Origin: Abelmoschus esculentus
Taxonomy: Eukaryota; Streptophyta; Magnoliopsida; Malvales; Malvaceae
Direction of reading: 5' to 3'
Assembly: GCA_035048815.1 (NCBI GenBank)
Contig: JAUCBN010000012.1
Span: 12,133,001-12,197,000, forward strand
Length of the DNA stretch: 64,000 nucleotides
The position numbers were made by a program, and so were the translations under genes. The notes under the pieces are model-generated. The model was given only the letters and a program-made list of their open reading frames with translations, had not been told where the DNA came from and searched no databases. Of this stretch, positions 1-11,493 are shown in pieces. The first letter of the stretch is position 1. Each line of letters begins with the position of its first letter.

Positions 1-587
1 AAAATTAACAATGGTCTGAAAAGTGAAAAAAAATTAACAATGGTCTGAAAAGTATTATTAATGTTTTGTCAAATCTTGTATAATGTGGTGTTTAATCTCG
101 TGCACTGTGTGTGCAAATATACTATTTGACTAAAAAGATGATAAAAAATTTAATAATGGTCAGAAAAGTACTATAACTTGATAAAAAATTTTAGATTGTG
201 TAGGGGCATTAAGTTTCAATTTTGAATGTTTTATTATTAGACCATATGGGTAAATAACGTGAAAATTTTATTTTTTTGTGTGATGTGTCTTTTATGTTAA
301 ATAAGCAAGATGAATGTTAGAATTAGGAAGAAAGTCTAATTTTTTTTGGTTAAAAAGTATAGAAGAAGAGAAGTAAAAGAGGAGAAATAAAATTTAAAGA
401 AATGTATAGTAAGTTTTTATATTTTTTTAATCTATATATTGTTTGTTTGTTTGTTTATTTGTATTTTAGAATTTTTCTTACATGAGAAATTTGTAGCGAT
501 ATATTACTATATTAAGATAGTTTTCATTTTTATATTTTGATTCGAAAATGTAATTATTTTTGAACAAGCAGATACAATGAGAAATAT

Positions 588-913
588 TTTTATGGTCGTT
601 TTCATTATGATGGAAAAATTGTGAAAATTAATATCAATGTCGTATTTGAATTGGAAAACACTACAAAGACGAGGTTATCAAAGAATATTTCCCTTCAAGA
701 GCTGAAGAATAAGATAGAATAAAAAATAAGGGTTGAGATTGTTCGTTTGTGGTACCAGTAGAAGACTTGTGATGATCTAGTTAGATATTTTGCAATAGCT
801 CTTAAAGATAATAGTGATGTTGAAATTATGATTACAGAGCATGAATCAACATGTATGTGAAGTGTTGCATTACATGTTGAGTTGCGTGGGAGATATGATG
901 TTCCAATCTTATC

Positions 914-926
<13 letters not shown>
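588..926 (+). pseudogene. Degenerate coding-like remnant, possibly MULE transposase N-terminus
   Basis: In the frame beginning at 588 the translation stays protein-like for about 110 codons (FHYDGKIVKI, then SLQELKNK, then LVRYFAIAL, then VELRGRYDVPIL), broken by three stops near 718, 757 and 856. The pattern of a 'GG/DGK' start, an 'SLQELKNKI' helix and a later 'LRGRYDVP'-like piece resembles the N-terminal domain of plant Mutator-like transposases, but I cannot confirm the family by eye. There is no catalytic core downstream. The AT microsatellite at 917-948 truncates it. Alternatives are any other low-complexity plant pseudogene. Confidence 0.3.

Positions 927-948
<22 letters not shown>
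917..948. repeat. (AT)n microsatellite
   Basis: About sixteen uninterrupted AT units at the end of the coding-like remnant. Confidence 0.9.
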
Positions 949-950
<2 letters not shown>

Positions 951-1368
951 AAGTTTTCTCAAATGGGTTTTGACAGTGTGATTGAGGATCAACCTTATAG
1001 ATTTGAAGAAACTTTATTGCTGTTAGTGCTCTAAAAAGCGTATATTTTATACCATTTTACTTAAGGTTTTGTTTGATTTCAAGTTTATTTCCATTGCATT
1101 TAGTTGCATTTCATTTGCATTTGTATCTAGATTAGGTTTTTATTTTGTTTTCTCTTTTATTTTAAAAGATACTGCTTTGAAGAGTATTTCTTTGACGATG
1201 TTGTGTAGATTGCTAGGGCAAAAGTTGAAGAACGAAAGAGATGATATAGTATATTTAGTGTTGGATCAGAATTCAAGATGCTATAGCATTGTGGGTATAC
1301 AAAACAGAACTGCAGAAAAGACAAACCTGCAGCACACTTTCCTTACGCGTGAATTTTAGGCTAGACGC

Positions 1369-1707
1369 GCCTCTTCTATAATTTCTTGTATTTTACTGTA
1401 ATTCTCTACAGAAAATATCAGGAATATTTCTTGCATCTTTAGGACACAAAACCCTAGAAGCATTCTCCTATATATACAAGAGCGAGCCTCCTTCAACAAG
1501 GGTAGTAATATAGCAAAAAGAAGCTAAAAAGTAGAGAAAAAGGAGTGAACTTTAAAAGAGCAACGAGGAAGAAGAAAAAAGAAATACGATCACTTTCCTT
1601 CATCTTCAACCTCAAGCTGAGCCACCATTGTTGGGGGACTTTATGCAAGGGATTTGTGAGACTTCGGGAGAAGCGGCAAGCTAGAAAAGCCTCACGACAA
1701 AAGCGGC
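1369..1707. other. Unassigned segment before R1 LTR homology
   Basis: This segment has no match to the family A LTR that follows. It contains a TATA-like run (CTATATATAC, near 1469-1478) downstream of CAAAACCCTAG, followed by purine-rich sequence (AGGAAGAAGAAAAAAG near 1565). It could be the end of another promoter or LTR. Short open frames on both strands here are low-complexity and are not called. Confidence 0.35.
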
Positions 1708-2707
1708 AAGCACGGGGAAAGCCCAAGACAAAGGTCACATGGGAAAAACATTCTAGTTGAAATAAACTTGGAAATATTTTATTTATGTACCTAACTTGTT
1801 CCCTACTCCAAGTTGTATTCCTACTTAGGAAAGGTTTGCCCTAGGTCAAGCCTATATAAGCAATAGTCATCCAAGGAGAGGAACACATGAGCTTAGACCT
1901 AGATTTAGACTTAGAATTTTCTTTTCTTTACATTATGTTCTAATTTTCTTTAGGCTTAGGTGAAGGTTGTAGAGTATTAGTGTGAAGAGATTAAACTTTG
2001 TTTCTTGTTTCAATGCAATAAAATATCGAAGTTTGCTTATTCTTTTCCATCTTTGTTCTTACATTCAAGCTCGAGAGAGAAGTTTGTGAGTAATCTATTT
2101 ATCTAATATCGAGAGAATTAGATTCACAAAAGGAATAAGTATGGTGTTTCAATCGGGAAACACTAACTCGGCCTAGAAATAGGTTAGAGTTTTAGTGGCT
2201 AAAAGAAGTGTGGGATTGGTTGGTGATTATAATTAATTCACCCCGAGAGGTATCATCAAGGACTGGTCATCAACAATCTTTGACTTAGAGATAAGCAGAG
2301 GCATTAAAGGACACTTTGCCGAACTTTGATAAAGTTTACCCAAGAGCAAGAGATTATCGCGGTGGACGAGCATTATCACTGTCGAGGTAGTAATTTGCAG
2401 TACTGCCAAGGTAGTGTTGTGCGATTGCATTGGACAGAAACAAATCAATTAAATCTACTATACAACACAACTGGATCCTGGCCACTTTCTTTATTTGATT
2501 TTTTTACTATTATTCAAATTTCTTTATTTAGTTTAATCAAACCCCAAATTATCCATGTTCTTTATTTTATTTCTTTACAGAGCAAGAAGACAAAAGAAGA
2601 CATATTGAGTAGACCAATCCCTGTAGAGACGATATACGATTATACTGATAACTTTATTACTTGCGATGTATTCACTTGCACAAATTGCGTATATTTGACA
2701 CACATCA
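1708..2707 (+). mobile_element. R1: 5'-truncated family A LTR (5' LTR remnant)
   Basis: From about 1708 the sequence follows the family A LTR seen whole at 21019-22355. It includes the CTAGAAG/AATAAACTTGG block, the TATA-like CCTATATAAGC at about 1850, the CAATAAAATATCGAAG polyadenylation region at about 2016 and the ACACATCA terminus at 2707. The first roughly 330 bases of the LTR are missing. The tRNA-Asp-type primer-binding site follows directly, so this is the 5' LTR of R1. Confidence 0.8.
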
Positions 2708-2712
2708 AGTTT

Positions 2713-2729
2713 TTGGCATCGTTGTCGGA
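2713..2729 (+). other. R1 primer-binding site (tRNA-Asp type, mutated)
   Basis: TGGCATCGTTGTCGGAG lies six bases after the LTR end. It is a decayed form of TGGCGCCGTTGCCGGGG, the complement of the plant tRNA-Asp(GTC) 3' end. The differences are mostly C-to-T or G-to-A, as expected for an old methylated copy. Confidence 0.8.
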
Positions 2730-2807
2730 GATTGACAACTAAATTTTGTTTTCTTTATTTTCTTGTTTTTTAGTTATTTTTATTTTACTTTGGTTTATTT
2801 TTGGTGT

Positions 2808-3583
2808 ATGACCAGGGTAAACCCTACCAATCCTTTCTATGCATTAGATCCAAAAATCGAACATACACGTCAACGGTTGAGGAGATAGATCCAAGGAGCT
2901 ATGGTAGGAAATCAAGGAGATCAGAACTTACCTACCGGCAATGGAGGCCTTCTGCCGCCACCACTGTCATGACAGCTCACTATCAGAGACTTCCTAGAAT
3001 AAGATTTAAATGGGTTAAATCCTGGAGTGGTTACACCAGAAATAGAAGCAACCCACTTTGAACTGAAACCTGTCATGTTCAATATGCTAAATACTATTGA
3101 ACAGTTTGGTGCGTCTATGACAGAAGATGCCAGGCAACATCTTAAGTCATTCATGAAAATTTGTAACTCTTTCAAAATCCAAGGAGTCCATGAAGATGTC
3201 TTAAGATTGAAATTATTCCCCTATTCACTGAGGGATAGGGCAAAAACCTGGTTAAATAGCATTCCAGCAGGGTCAATAGGATCTTGGAGTGAATTATGTA
3301 GAGATTTCATTACACACTTTAATCTTACAAATTTATATGATAGAATTCGTAATGAAATTACCTTTTTTCGACAGGCAGATGATGAACCTATGTACGAGGC
3401 ATGAGAGCGCTATAGAGAGTTATTGCACAAGTGTCCTTTGCATGGATTTCCACTATGGACACAAGTGACCATGTTCTACAATGCCACCAATGCCCCGACA
3501 AGGATGATGTTAGACGTCTCTGCCAACGGAACACTCCTTGACAAAGCACCTAAGGAAGCTATTGAAATCCTGAACAAACTCGC
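2808..3583 (+). pseudogene. gag: R1 gag, truncated
   Basis: This is an Athila-like Gag (capsid) reading frame starting at an ATG in the leader (MTRVNPTNP...). It keeps one frame to 3583 with in-frame stops in the N-terminal third and at 3402-3404. Recognisable blocks are FELKPVMFNMLNT, EDARQHLKSFM, KIQGVHEDVLRLKLFPYSLR and MMLDVSANGTLLDKAP, the conserved capsid core that packages element RNA. The frame stops being Gag exactly where the next family A LTR starts (3584). The zinc-knuckle, protease and pol regions are therefore absent. Confidence 0.85.
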
Positions 3584-4815
3584 TGATAAGTACACAACTC
3601 ACTATCACTTTCTACACTTTCATGGGCATTAATCATCAATTCCACATATACTTGGACCAATGCATATACTTAATATGATATATTTAGGGCTTTTACTATT
3701 AAAGATAATATTTACAGAAAATGCATACTTTACTGCATTTTTATATCTGTGTAGGAATAAGTATTACCGTCGCAGCAAAACTGAGGCTCAGGCAGGACCT
3801 GATGCCGAAGCAGCAGAAGACAAATAACAATATGGTATGCAAGCTGAGGAGAAAAATAAGGAAAACAGTGCTTGACAAGAAGCCCAAGGATCAGAGATGA
3901 AAAATACTAGGAAAGCCAAAGACATGGCCACGCGGGAAAGTCTCTTAGTTGGAATAAAATTGGAAATATTTTATTTATGTACATGACTTGTTCCTTACTC
4001 CAAGTTGTATTCTACTTAGGAAAGGTTTGCCCTAAGCCAAGCCTATATAAGACCTAGCCGTCCAAAGAGCAAGGGCACTGGATTTTAGAGACAATTTGGA
4101 TTATAGAGAGCTTAGCTGACTTCTTCTTTAGTTTTTCTTTTTACATTATGTTCTAAGTTCGTTAAGCTTAGGTGAAGGTTGTAAAGTATTAGTATGAGAA
4201 AGTTAAACTTTGTTTCTTGTTTCTAAAGCAATAAAATATCGAAGTTTGCTTATTCTTTGTCATTTCTTGTTCTTGCATTCAAGCTCGAGAGAGAAGTTTG
4301 TAAGTAATCTATTTATCTAATGTCGAGAGAGTTAGATTCACGAAAGGAATAAGTACGATATTTCAATCGGGAAACACTAACTTGGTCTAGAGATAGGTTA
4401 AGAGTTTTAGCGGCTAAAAGAAGTGTGAGATTGGTTGGTGATTATAATTGATTCAAGCCGAGAGGTATCATCAAGGACTGATCATCAACAGTACTTTGAC
4501 TTAGAGATAATCGAAGGTACTAAATGACACTTTGCTGAACTTTGATAAAGTCTTCCCAAGAGCAAGAGATTGTCGCGACGGGCGAGTATCTTCACTGTCA
4601 AGGTAGTAATCTGCAGTACTACTGAGACAATATTGTATAATTGCATTGGACAGAAACGAGTTGATCAAATCCACTATACAGCATAACTGGATCCTAGCCA
4701 CCTTCTTTATCTTATTTTTCTATCTTTATTTAGTTTTTATTATTTAGTTCAATCACAACCCAATCATTTGTGTTTTTACTTTATTTCTTTTATAGAGCAA
4801 GAAAACTAAAGGAAG
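3584..4815 (+). mobile_element. R2 5' LTR (family A), left part, interrupted by R3
   Basis: The LTR begins TGATAAGTACACAACTCACTATC and is collinear with 21019-22230. It stops at GACTAAAGGAAG-type sequence at 4815, where R3 begins. The remaining 106 bases resume after R3 at 15219-15324. The two pieces add up to 1338 bases against 1337 for the 3' LTR, so this is one full LTR split by a nested insertion. TATA-like CCTATATAAGACC is near 4040 and an AATAAA signal near 4230. Confidence 0.9.
4811..4815. repeat. Target-site duplication of R3 (left copy, GGAAG)
   Basis: GGAAG lies directly before the first LTR base of R3 and is repeated at 15214-15218 directly after its last base. Five bases is the usual duplication size for Ty3/gypsy integrase. 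It fixes R3 as a single integration event into the R2 LTR. Confidence 0.92.
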
Positions 4816-6146
4816 TGATGCATGCTAGATATGCGCAATTATAGTGTAAGTGTACACGTCAAGTAATAAGTGATAAGTATATTATCGAGTTATCGTCTCT
4901 TTAGGGATTCGTATACTCAGTATGCTTCTTTTGATCTTCTTGCTTCTGTAAAAGATAAATAAAAGCACAGATAAGTTGAATATTGAATTGAACTAAATAA
5001 AGTAACTAAATAAAAAGAAATTGAATAAGAGAGAGATATAAGGTTAGATCCAGTTGTGTTGTATCATGGATTTGATTGATCTGCTTCTATTCCAATGCAA
5101 TTACAAAGCACTGCCTCGACAGTACTACAGATACTGTCTCGGCAGCGACAATGTTTCCTGCCACAATAATCTCTTGCTCTTGGGCAGAATTATCAAAGTT
5201 CGGCAAAGTGTCCTTGAATGATTCCGCTTATCTCTAAGTCGAAATACTATTGATGATTATTCCTTGATGATACCTCTCAGCGTGAATCAATTGTAATCAC
5301 TAACTAATCCCACACTTCTCTTAGCCGCTGAAACTCTTAACCTATCTCTAGGCCAAGTTAGTATTTCCCGATTGAAACATTGTACTTATCCCTATCATGA
5401 ATCTAACTCTCTCGATTTTAGATAAATGGATTACTTACAAACTTCTCTCTCGATCTTGAATGTAAAAACAAAGAATGAAGAATAAACAAACTTCGATATT
5501 TTATCGCATTAGAAACAAGAAACAAAGTACAATCTCTTCTCACAAATACTTGACAACCTTCACCAAAACCCTAGGAAAACCTAGAACATGATGGGAAGAA
5601 TTGTCCCTAAACTCTCTCGGTATAGGCTAAATCTAATTGTATCGTCTATGCTCTCCACTAACCCCCAGGACGGCTATACCTTATATAGGCTTGGCCTAGG
5701 GCAAGCCTTTCCTACTTAGAGTACAACTTGGAGTAGGGAACAAGTCATGTACATAGGGTAAATATTTTCAAGTTTGATCTTCTAGAAGGTTTCATCCCGC
5801 GTGGCCTTGTCCTTGGGCTTTTCTTGTGTTGTTCAGCTCCGATTCTTGGGCTTCTTGCTCAGCAACGTTCCCCTTATTTTTCTCCTTCAGCTGCCAACCA
5901 TATTGCTTTTCTCTTCTGCTGCCTCGGCATCAGGTCCTGCATCGGCCTCCCTCTACTGCCTCGGCGGTACTTGTTTCTGCATAGATAAGAAAATATAGTA
6001 AAGTACGCCTTTTCCACAAATATAATCTTTAATGGCATAATCCCTAAATTTATCGCATTAAGCCTGTACATTGGTTAGTGGGTGTAGATTTGATGATTAA
6101 TGCCCATGAAAAGTGTAGAAAGTGATAGTGAGTTGAGCACTTATCA
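4816..6146 (-). mobile_element. R3 3' LTR (family A)
   Basis: On the plus strand this LTR reads TGATGCATGCTAG at its left end and GAGCACTTATCA at its right end, the inverted form of the family A termini (TGATAAGTGCTC...GCATCA). It aligns along its whole length with the 5' LTR at 13877-15213. It carries several TGCCTCGGCA-type palindromes (5112, 5135, 5920, 5957). The reading frames inside it are not genes. Confidence 0.92.
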
Positions 6147-6183
6147 CACCCTCAAACTTGAACTATTGCTTTCCTCAAGCAAT
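6147..6183 (-). promoter_or_regulatory. R3 polypurine tract with upstream hairpin
   Basis: Read on the minus strand, a stem (ATTGCTTGAGGAAAGCAAT) is followed by AGTTCAAGTTTGAGGGTG and then the LTR start TGATAAG. The purine run is the plus-strand DNA primer site. The same hairpin and purine pair occurs next to the LTR in R2, R5, R6 and R11. In this copy the tract has a G-to-A change (GAGGG instead of GGGGG). Confidence 0.8.
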
Positions 6184-7166
6184 GCAAACCATCAATTTGT
6201 CAAACTCTATTCTCTCTTGGTCTTATGCTTCCATCTATTCTCCCCATCATAACTATGTTTATTCTTTAGACTTAACCTTTTGGTTTCCTAAGGGTGTACT
6301 TAGAAGACAAGCTATAAGGATAGTGTGTGTGTGTGTTTGTGGACAAGTTTAAATAAAGGTCTTCTTAGATAAACTCTAAGTTCAAGACAAATAAACTTGT
6401 TTTTTGTATACTCTTCTTATAGCAACAATTCCTTGAGCCAACTTCGGGCAACTCAAGTATTGTGTTTTCTATTTCTTAACTCTTTATTTCTTTTGTTATT
6501 CTTTTATGCATACTAGAGCCAATTTTGGGCACCTCTAGCATGAAGAAGAGTTTTTTCTAGAGTCGGTCATAGGCACCTCTAGTCACTTTTCTCAAAATCT
6601 AAGTCTTTATCACCTTAGTTTATTGAAAGAATTCCTATAGCCAAACAAGTCCCAAAAGTGTTTTTAAAGTTCAACCTTATAGCAAGCTTTTAAGTTTTTC
6701 TCCTCAAGTATCCTATAATCAAGTCTTCAAAACAGATCCTAACTATGGTAAGGAGAAAATTTTTTGTTGCCTTTAAGAATAAACTAAGACAATACTGATG
6801 AAAAGTAGTGAAAAAGTATGACAACAGTTTTAAGTATAGTGGTGGATACAAAAAATTTTATCACTAAAAACTTCCTTTTCATGGAAAGGCCGCGACAGTA
6901 GATTGCCTCGGCAGTAGCTCTACACCCCCAAACTCAAACCAATCATTATCCTCAATGCTTAATTTAGGGGCAGACAATAGGTAGAAATTATAAGCAGTAG
7001 ACTATTATGACATTAGAAATTATGAGGATTCCAAAAGGGCTGCAGTGGATTTGCTGAGTGATTACATCTGTGATCCTTGTTTCTTATCCTGAAATAAAAA
7101 AAAATTACTAAAGATAGTTTAAATTAAAATTAATCCTAAAATGCAAATAAAGATAAGAGGAAAGAA
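6184..7166 (-). other. R3 3' untranslated region
   Basis: This is non-coding sequence between the end of pol and the polypurine tract. It is collinear with 20085-21018 of R2 and includes the CTAGAGGTGCC...AAATTGGCTC-type repeats. A second, internal hairpin plus purine run is at 6923-6957 (minus strand CATTGAGGATAATG then GAGTTTGGGGGTG). A GT run is at about 6320. Close to the pol stop only a few dozen bases resembling the end of the 3' ORF remain, so that ORF was deleted. A splice-acceptor-like TTTTTTTATTTCAG lies near 7090 on the minus strand. Confidence 0.75.
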
Positions 7167-8649
7167 TTATTTCACAATAGGGATGCATGCAGGTGCATCT
7201 CCTAAAGTGATGGTTTCTATAGTTTTCAGCTTTTGTTGATCTGAATAGTGCTTCAACCGTTGGCCATTCACTCTAAATTCAGTCCCAGCCTTGTATGATT
7301 TGATTGTGACTGCTCCATATGGATAAAATTGGACAACTTTAAATGGGCCTGACCATCTTGATTTGAGTTTGCCTGGGAACAGTTTAAGTCTGGAGTTGAA
7401 AAGGAGAACTTGTTGCCCTGGGAGGAACTGCCTCTACAGTAACTTTCTGTCATGCCAATCGTTTTGTCTTTTACTTATAAATCTTGGCATTTTCATATGC
7501 TTCCACTCTGAATTTTTCTATTTCATTGAGGTCTAGCAATCGTTTCTGGCTAGCTTTCTCCCACTCTATGTTTAAATTTTTTACTGCCCAATAAGCTTTG
7601 TGCTCAATTTCCACTGGCAAATGGCATGCTTTTCCAAATACCAGCATATATGGTGATGTTCCCAAAGGGGTTTTATAGGTTGTTCTGTATTCCCATAGTG
7701 CATCATCTAGACGATGAGACCAATCATTTCTAGATGGATTTACCACCTTTTCAAGGATTTGCTTTAACTCTTTATTCAAAATTTCAACTTGCCCATTTGT
7801 TTGTGGATGATATGCCATGACAATTTTGTGGGTGACACCTAATTTTTTTAATGCCACGACAATCAGTCTGTTATCAAAGTGTTTGCCTTCATCGCTGATA
7901 ATGGCTCTAGGGACTCCAAATCTTGTGAAGATGTTCTTCTTGAGAAATTTTTGTATAGTCTTGGAGTCATTGTGAGGTATGGCAATTGCTTCGACCCATT
8001 TTGACACATAGTCCACTACCACTAGAATGTAGAGATTACCTTGAGAAGATGGGAATGGCCTAATGAAGTCTATTCCCCAAACATCAAATAATTCTACTTC
8101 TAGTATGGGTTTCTATGGCATCTCATTGCGCCTAGATATGTTGCCCATCCTTTGGCATCGGTCACAATTCTTGCAATAGAGTCGGGCATCCTTGGATAGT
8201 GTGGGCCAATAAAAGCCTGATTGAAGCACCTTAGCTGATGTTTTGTTTCCTCCAAAATATCCTCCACAAGGTGAATCATGACAATGCCGAAGCACTTATT
8301 GGTGTTCATCTTCTATAACACATCTTATTATAACCTGATCTGCACATTGCTTAAACAAAAGAGGATCATCCAAGAAATAATGCTTTACATTATGCTGGAA
8401 CCTATTCTTTTCATTATAGTTAAGATTATAAGGGATAACTCCACTAGCTAAATAATTAACAAGATCAACATACCAGAGGTTAGTTATTACTGCAGCCAGG
8501 TCTTCTATTAAGGTTGCTGAGATATAGTCATTTAATGCCTTGGCCGCACGGTCATATGTTGTTGTGGTTGCTATTCCGGCAGTGTCTTCGGCAATTGCTG
8601 CGACATGCAGTATTTGTTCATATGGGAAGGCATCTTGTATTTCTTCCAT
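7167..8649 (-). pseudogene. pol: R3 integrase region of pol
   Basis: This is the integrase domain, which inserts element cDNA into the genome. In one minus frame from 8649 are a linker, the HHCC zinc finger (HCHDSPCGGYFGG ... NCDRC) and the catalytic core: GIDF with the first Asp, IISDEGKHFDN with the second, and QTNGQVEILNKE with the Glu. The GKACHLPVEIEHKAYWA block follows, then a C-terminal tail ending near RVNGQRLKHYS and ITLGD at the stop (7167-7169). Stops at 8296-8298 and 8110-8112 and a frameshift near 7460 break it. The tail sequence matters because R2 and R7 keep the same tail fused to protease. Confidence 0.88.
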
Positions 8650-10449
8650 TGAATTGTTAGTGCCTCCATTCTCCAGTTTGGAGAGGTGATCTGCTACCTA
8701 ATTCTCAGTACCTTTTCAGTCCTTAGATTTCTACATCGAATTCTTGTAAAAGAAGGATCCATCTAATCAGTCTTGGTTTGGCATCCTTTTTCGAGAATAG
8801 GTACTTGATTGCCGAGTGATCCGTATGAACAATAACTTTTGTTCCAATGAGGTATGATTAGAATTTTTCAAAGGTAAATACTACTGCTAGTAATTCCTTC
8901 TATGTTGTGTTATAATTGATTTGAGCGTCATTGTGTGTCTTACTAGCATAGTAAATGACATGAAACAGGTTGTTCTTTCTCTGTCCAAGTGTTGTCCCGA
9001 CAACATGGTCACTTGCATCACACATTAATTCGAAGGGCAGCGACCAATCTGGTGGGACCACTATTGGTATTGTGATTAACTTCTCTTTTAGGGCTTCGAA
9101 TGCTTCAGTACATTCTTTGTTGAATTCGAATTTTCTGTCTTGTTCAAGCAGGCTACAAAGAGGTTTAGAGATTTTAGAAAAGTTAGAAATAAACCTCCTA
9201 TAAAAGCCTGCATGGCCTAAGAAGCTTCGAATTCCTTTCACAGAAATTGGTGGGGGCAAATTCTTTATCACATCAATGTTTGCTTTATCCACTTCAATTC
9301 CTTCTGATGATATTTTGTGTCCCAATACTATATCCTCATTTACCATAAAGTGACATTTTTCCCTATTGAGAACTAAATTGGATTCTTCACATCTTTACAA
9401 CACTTTTTCCAAATTACCGAGGCAGTGATCAAAGCTGTCTCCAAAGAATGAAAAATCATCCATGAGTATCTCTAGGAAGTCCTCTATCATGTTTGAAAAA
9501 ATTGTCATCATGCATCTCTGAAAGGTTGTCGGGGCATTGTAGAGGTCGAACGACATTCTTCGAAATGCATAAGTTCCATATGGGCAGGTGAAGGAGGTTT
9601 TGCCTGGTCTTCTAGATCAATGGCAATTTGATTATATCCTGAATAGTCATCAAGGAAACAATAGTAAGGTTTACTAGCAAGTCTATCAAGCATTTCATCA
9701 ATAAAGGGTAAAGGGAAATGATCCTTCTTGGTTGCTTTATTCAACTTACGATAATCCATACAAACCCTCAAACCGGTCACGGTCCTGGTTAAGATCAACT
9801 CGTTATTTTTGTTGGTTATGACAGTCATACCACCTTTCTTGGATACAAATTGTACCGAGCTTACCCATGCACTATCAAAAATAGGGTAGATAATTCCGGC
9901 ATCAAGCCATTTGATTATTTTTTTACGTACTACCTCCTTCATGGCATGGTTAAGTCTCCTTTGGGCCTCAACAGTGGGTTTATGATCTTCTTCTAAGAGG
10001 ATTTTATGCATACACACTGCTGTGCTTATTCCCTTCAAATCGTCAATGGACCATCCAAGTGCCTTTTTGTGCTATCGCAGCATCTTGATCAAGCGTTGTT
10101 CCTATTCTGGCTGCAACTTAGAGGAAATGATTACAAGCATTGTGTGATTGGCTCCCAAATAAACATATTTCAATTTTTCAGGTAAGAGTTTTAATTCAGT
10201 AACTACTGGTTCTTTTATGGATGTTTTAGTTTTACCTGGGTAGTCTAAAGGTTCGAAATGCTTACCTGGAAGATGAGCTGTCCAGTTGGCTTCTTCATTT
10301 TCTGACGCTTCTGCACTTTCTAATACACTATTATAGTAGTCATCAAATGTGTTACCGACGCAGACTTGCGGTGTATTGCTGAGGTTGCTGCCGAGGTAGT
10401 TGTTTCTAAGACAGGGTCTTGCATGATCTGTATCTGCGTTGTCCAGCAC
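8650..10449 (-). pseudogene. pol: R3 reverse transcriptase and RNase H region
   Basis: This is the Ty3/gypsy RT that copies element RNA to cDNA, followed by RNase H. Visible RT blocks are AGIIYPIFDSAWVS, VCMDYRKLNKATKKDHFPLP, the YSGYNQIAI block and an FMDD active site near 9445-9465. RNase H blocks are LPFELMCDASD and, in another frame near 8800, VIVHTDHSAIKYL. Frames change near 9600 (after LEDQ), near 9400 and near 8800, and there are further stops, for example around 10040-10100. The DNA stays collinear with R6 pol. Confidence 0.85.
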
Positions 10450-10914
10450 CTACCAATCTTTTGGATCATCACGTCTCTTCAAAATTTGGAAAACATTGAG
10501 TTTTATTTGCTGTTCATTGATCCTCATAGTCAACTCTCTATTCTCCACATCTATTAAGGTTCGTCTAGTAGCAAGGAAAGGTCTTCCTAGGATGATCATT
10601 GCATTTTTGTCTACTTCACAGTTAAGGACAAGGAAGTCGGCAGGGAATATAAACTTGTCAACCCTTGCCAATATATCCTCAATTTTTCCTTCTGGATGTA
10701 CGTAGGATCTATCCGTAAGTTGGAGCAGCACTGTCGTAGGTTTTGCTCTTCCTATTCCAAGCTTTTGAAAGACTGATTTGGGCATGAGATTTATTCTTGC
10801 TCCTAAGTCACATAGTGCCTTTATTTCATAATTGTTACCAATCGTACAAGGTATGGTAAAGCATCCAGGATCCTTCAGTTTGGTGGTATACAATTGTGCA
10901 GCATTGCCATACAT
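10450..10914 (-). pseudogene. pro: R3 aspartic protease region
   Basis: This is a retropepsin-like protease that would cut the Gag-Pol polyprotein. The active-site block is ALCDLGARINLMP (DLG in place of the common DSG/DTG, as in Athila-like proteases). It is followed by YVHPEGKIEDILARVDKF and the flap-side block MIILGRPFLATRRTLIDVE. A stop at 10450-10452 separates it from the linker to RT in the same frame. The Ala-to-Arg change after DLG (GAR against GAS in the other copies) may affect the active-site loop. The YVHP and GIGR residues match R7 rather than R2. Confidence 0.87.
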
Positions 10915-11493
10915 CCTTCAGTTGCTGCCACTGTCTCAAACTCGCCTAGCTTCTTTCTCTCAGACACAATGCCTTTCAAGAATTTAGCATAGTTGGGCAT
11001 CTGTTTAATTGCCTCAACAAATGGCAAGTTGATGTGGACTTGCTTTAGAATATCAAGGAATTTCTTAAACTGATGGTCATATTTCTGTTTTTTCAACCTT
11101 TGTGGGAAAGGAGGTGGTGGTCTCATTTCATCCAGAGTCTCATTAGTTTGGAATTTAATATCTTGGACCACTATGTGTCTTGCTGTCTCGGCAGGTAGTT
11201 CAGGTTCTATCGAGATTTCTGTTTGGGCATCGTCTTCATGCTCAGTCTGTTCATTTCCAATTCTTCCTTGTTTGTGTCCTCCTGTATTGTTTGTGGAGCT
11301 TGGGTTGCTGACTTGCGCATTGTTTCCTTCAGTTTTAGGCCACTTCTTGTTGTAATTGCTTTGCACTATTCATGGCCCATTCCCTTAGCAACTTTAGTAT
11401 TGCTAGGTAATCCCCCTTGTAGTCTTGTATTTTGTCTTTGAGCGAATTGACCAACTTGGTTTTCTAGTGATTTTACCGCAGCCTCTTGGTTTT
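10903..11493 (-). pseudogene. gag: R3 gag C-terminal part (up to solo LTR S1)
   Basis: This is the region between capsid and protease. It has NQEAAVKSLENQVGQFAQRQ near the S1 junction, the RSGL-type motif region, RPPPPFPQRLKKQK, and KQVHINLPFVEAIKQMPNYAKFLKGI leading into protease. At least one frameshift occurs near 10900 and others near 11370. The sequence joins 12829 without loss once S1 and one GTTTT copy are taken out, so gag was continuous when S1's parent inserted. Confidence 0.82.

Larger units (their letters stand above)
1..1368. other. AT-rich flank, not assigned to an LTR element
   Basis: No LTR, primer-binding site or retroelement motif is visible in this stretch. It opens with a 24-base direct repeat (1-24 and 30-53, starting AAAATTAACAATGG), with a weaker third copy near 144-172. 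It also holds a short TTTG run near 437-455, an AT run at 917-948 and a degenerate coding-like stretch at 588-926 (listed separately). An open frame at 1069-1359 is hydrophobic, has no recognisable family, and I do not call it a gene. This may be older unique or transposon-derived DNA next to the nested block. Confidence 0.5.

Noticed and set aside
1069..1359. 96-codon open frame as a gene
   Set aside because: Hydrophobic, low-complexity translation with no motif and no context; AT-rich sequence gives such frames by chance.
8970..9203. Plus-strand frame inside R3 pol
   Set aside because: Shadow of the minus-strand RT/RNase H sequence, which has clear motifs.
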